From assembly GCA_034766995.1 (NCBI GenBank), contig CM068321.1, positions 8,322,526 through 8,386,525 of the forward strand: a stretch of 64,000 nucleotides of DNA, written 5' to 3'. Positions 63,709 through 64,000 of this stretch are shown here, piece after piece (the stretch's first letter is position 1; the number at the start of each line of letters is the position of its first letter). The translations under genes and the position numbers were made by a program. The stretch comes from Acanthacorydalis orientalis. Lineage: Eukaryota > Arthropoda > Insecta > Megaloptera > Corydalidae. The notes under the pieces were generated by a model, which was not told the origin of the DNA, ran no database searches, and worked only from the letters and a program-made list of their open reading frames with translations.

Positions 63709-64000
63709 TTTTTTACTGTAATATAAGTAAAAAAAATGTTCGAATAAAAGTAGTGTAGTTATTTTATTTTTAAGATTAATCTTATATATTGTAAAAAATG
63801 TAATTATAAATAACTGCATTACTCAATTTGTGAATCATTATACAGTTAGTCACAAAAGTTTCCCTGACCACCTTTATATCCAGTAAAGATTACTGATAAA
63901 TTTGGCATACAATGCAGGAAAAAAATTAACAAAATATTTTTATTCTCATTTATCAGTGTGCTTCAAAATATTATATTTTGAAATAAGAATACATCTCACA

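Overview
The window is a piece of a strongly AT-rich animal nuclear genome, most likely an insect. The evidence is spliced genes with GT-AG introns, an invertebrate-type cadherin, dense (TA)n microsatellites and many decayed mariner, piggyBac, Helitron and foldback elements. A hymenopteran is my best guess, but nothing here proves the order. There is no prokaryotic or organellar content, and I saw no tRNA, rRNA or CRISPR array.

Region 1 (1-23,820) holds the 3' part of a large plus-strand cadherin gene. Twenty-one exons (872 to 23,658) join in a consistent reading frame with GT-AG borders and give 1,526 in-window residues. These comprise the end of one extracellular cadherin repeat, about eleven further repeats, a membrane-adjacent domain, one transmembrane helix and a tail of about 120 residues ending in the class I PDZ ligand TEL. 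The tail (NPIWL block and final TEL) points to a cadherin-23-type protein. The 5' part of the gene lies outside the window. Its introns are loaded with mobile-element debris: a mariner with TA duplication, five copies of a shrunken mariner family, a hAT-like element, a foldback element with a retrotransposon inserted in it, and a hairpin MITE.

Region 2 (23,820-31,800) has no host gene I can support. It holds a mariner derivative, a Jockey-like retrotransposon remnant, a catalytic-half-only mariner, foldback elements and microsatellites.

Region 3 (31,800-54,900) contains a two-exon coding gene at 51,865-54,566. It encodes a 262-residue conserved-looking protein of unknown function with a charged, lysine- and acid-rich tail. 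Its ATG is the first codon after a splice acceptor, so at least one noncoding 5' exon must lie upstream. A CpG-richer block at about 31,826-32,042, ending in a consensus donor, is a candidate, which would imply a 19.8-kb intron. That presumed intron is filled with mariners, two TTAA-flanked piggyBac-type MITEs, other MITEs, foldback elements and (TA)n tracts.

Region 4 (54,900-64,000) is intergenic and repeat-rich. Its highlight is a Tigger/pogo element interrupted by a piggyBac remnant at a duplicated TTAA site. There are also a Helitron-like fragment, foldback elements, a long hairpin near the right edge and long (TA)n tracts.

I found no convincing new host-encoded system. The novelty is in the transposon biology: deletion series of several DNA-transposon families, nested insertions with readable target-site duplications, and an abundant foldback family whose arms contain a second palindrome.
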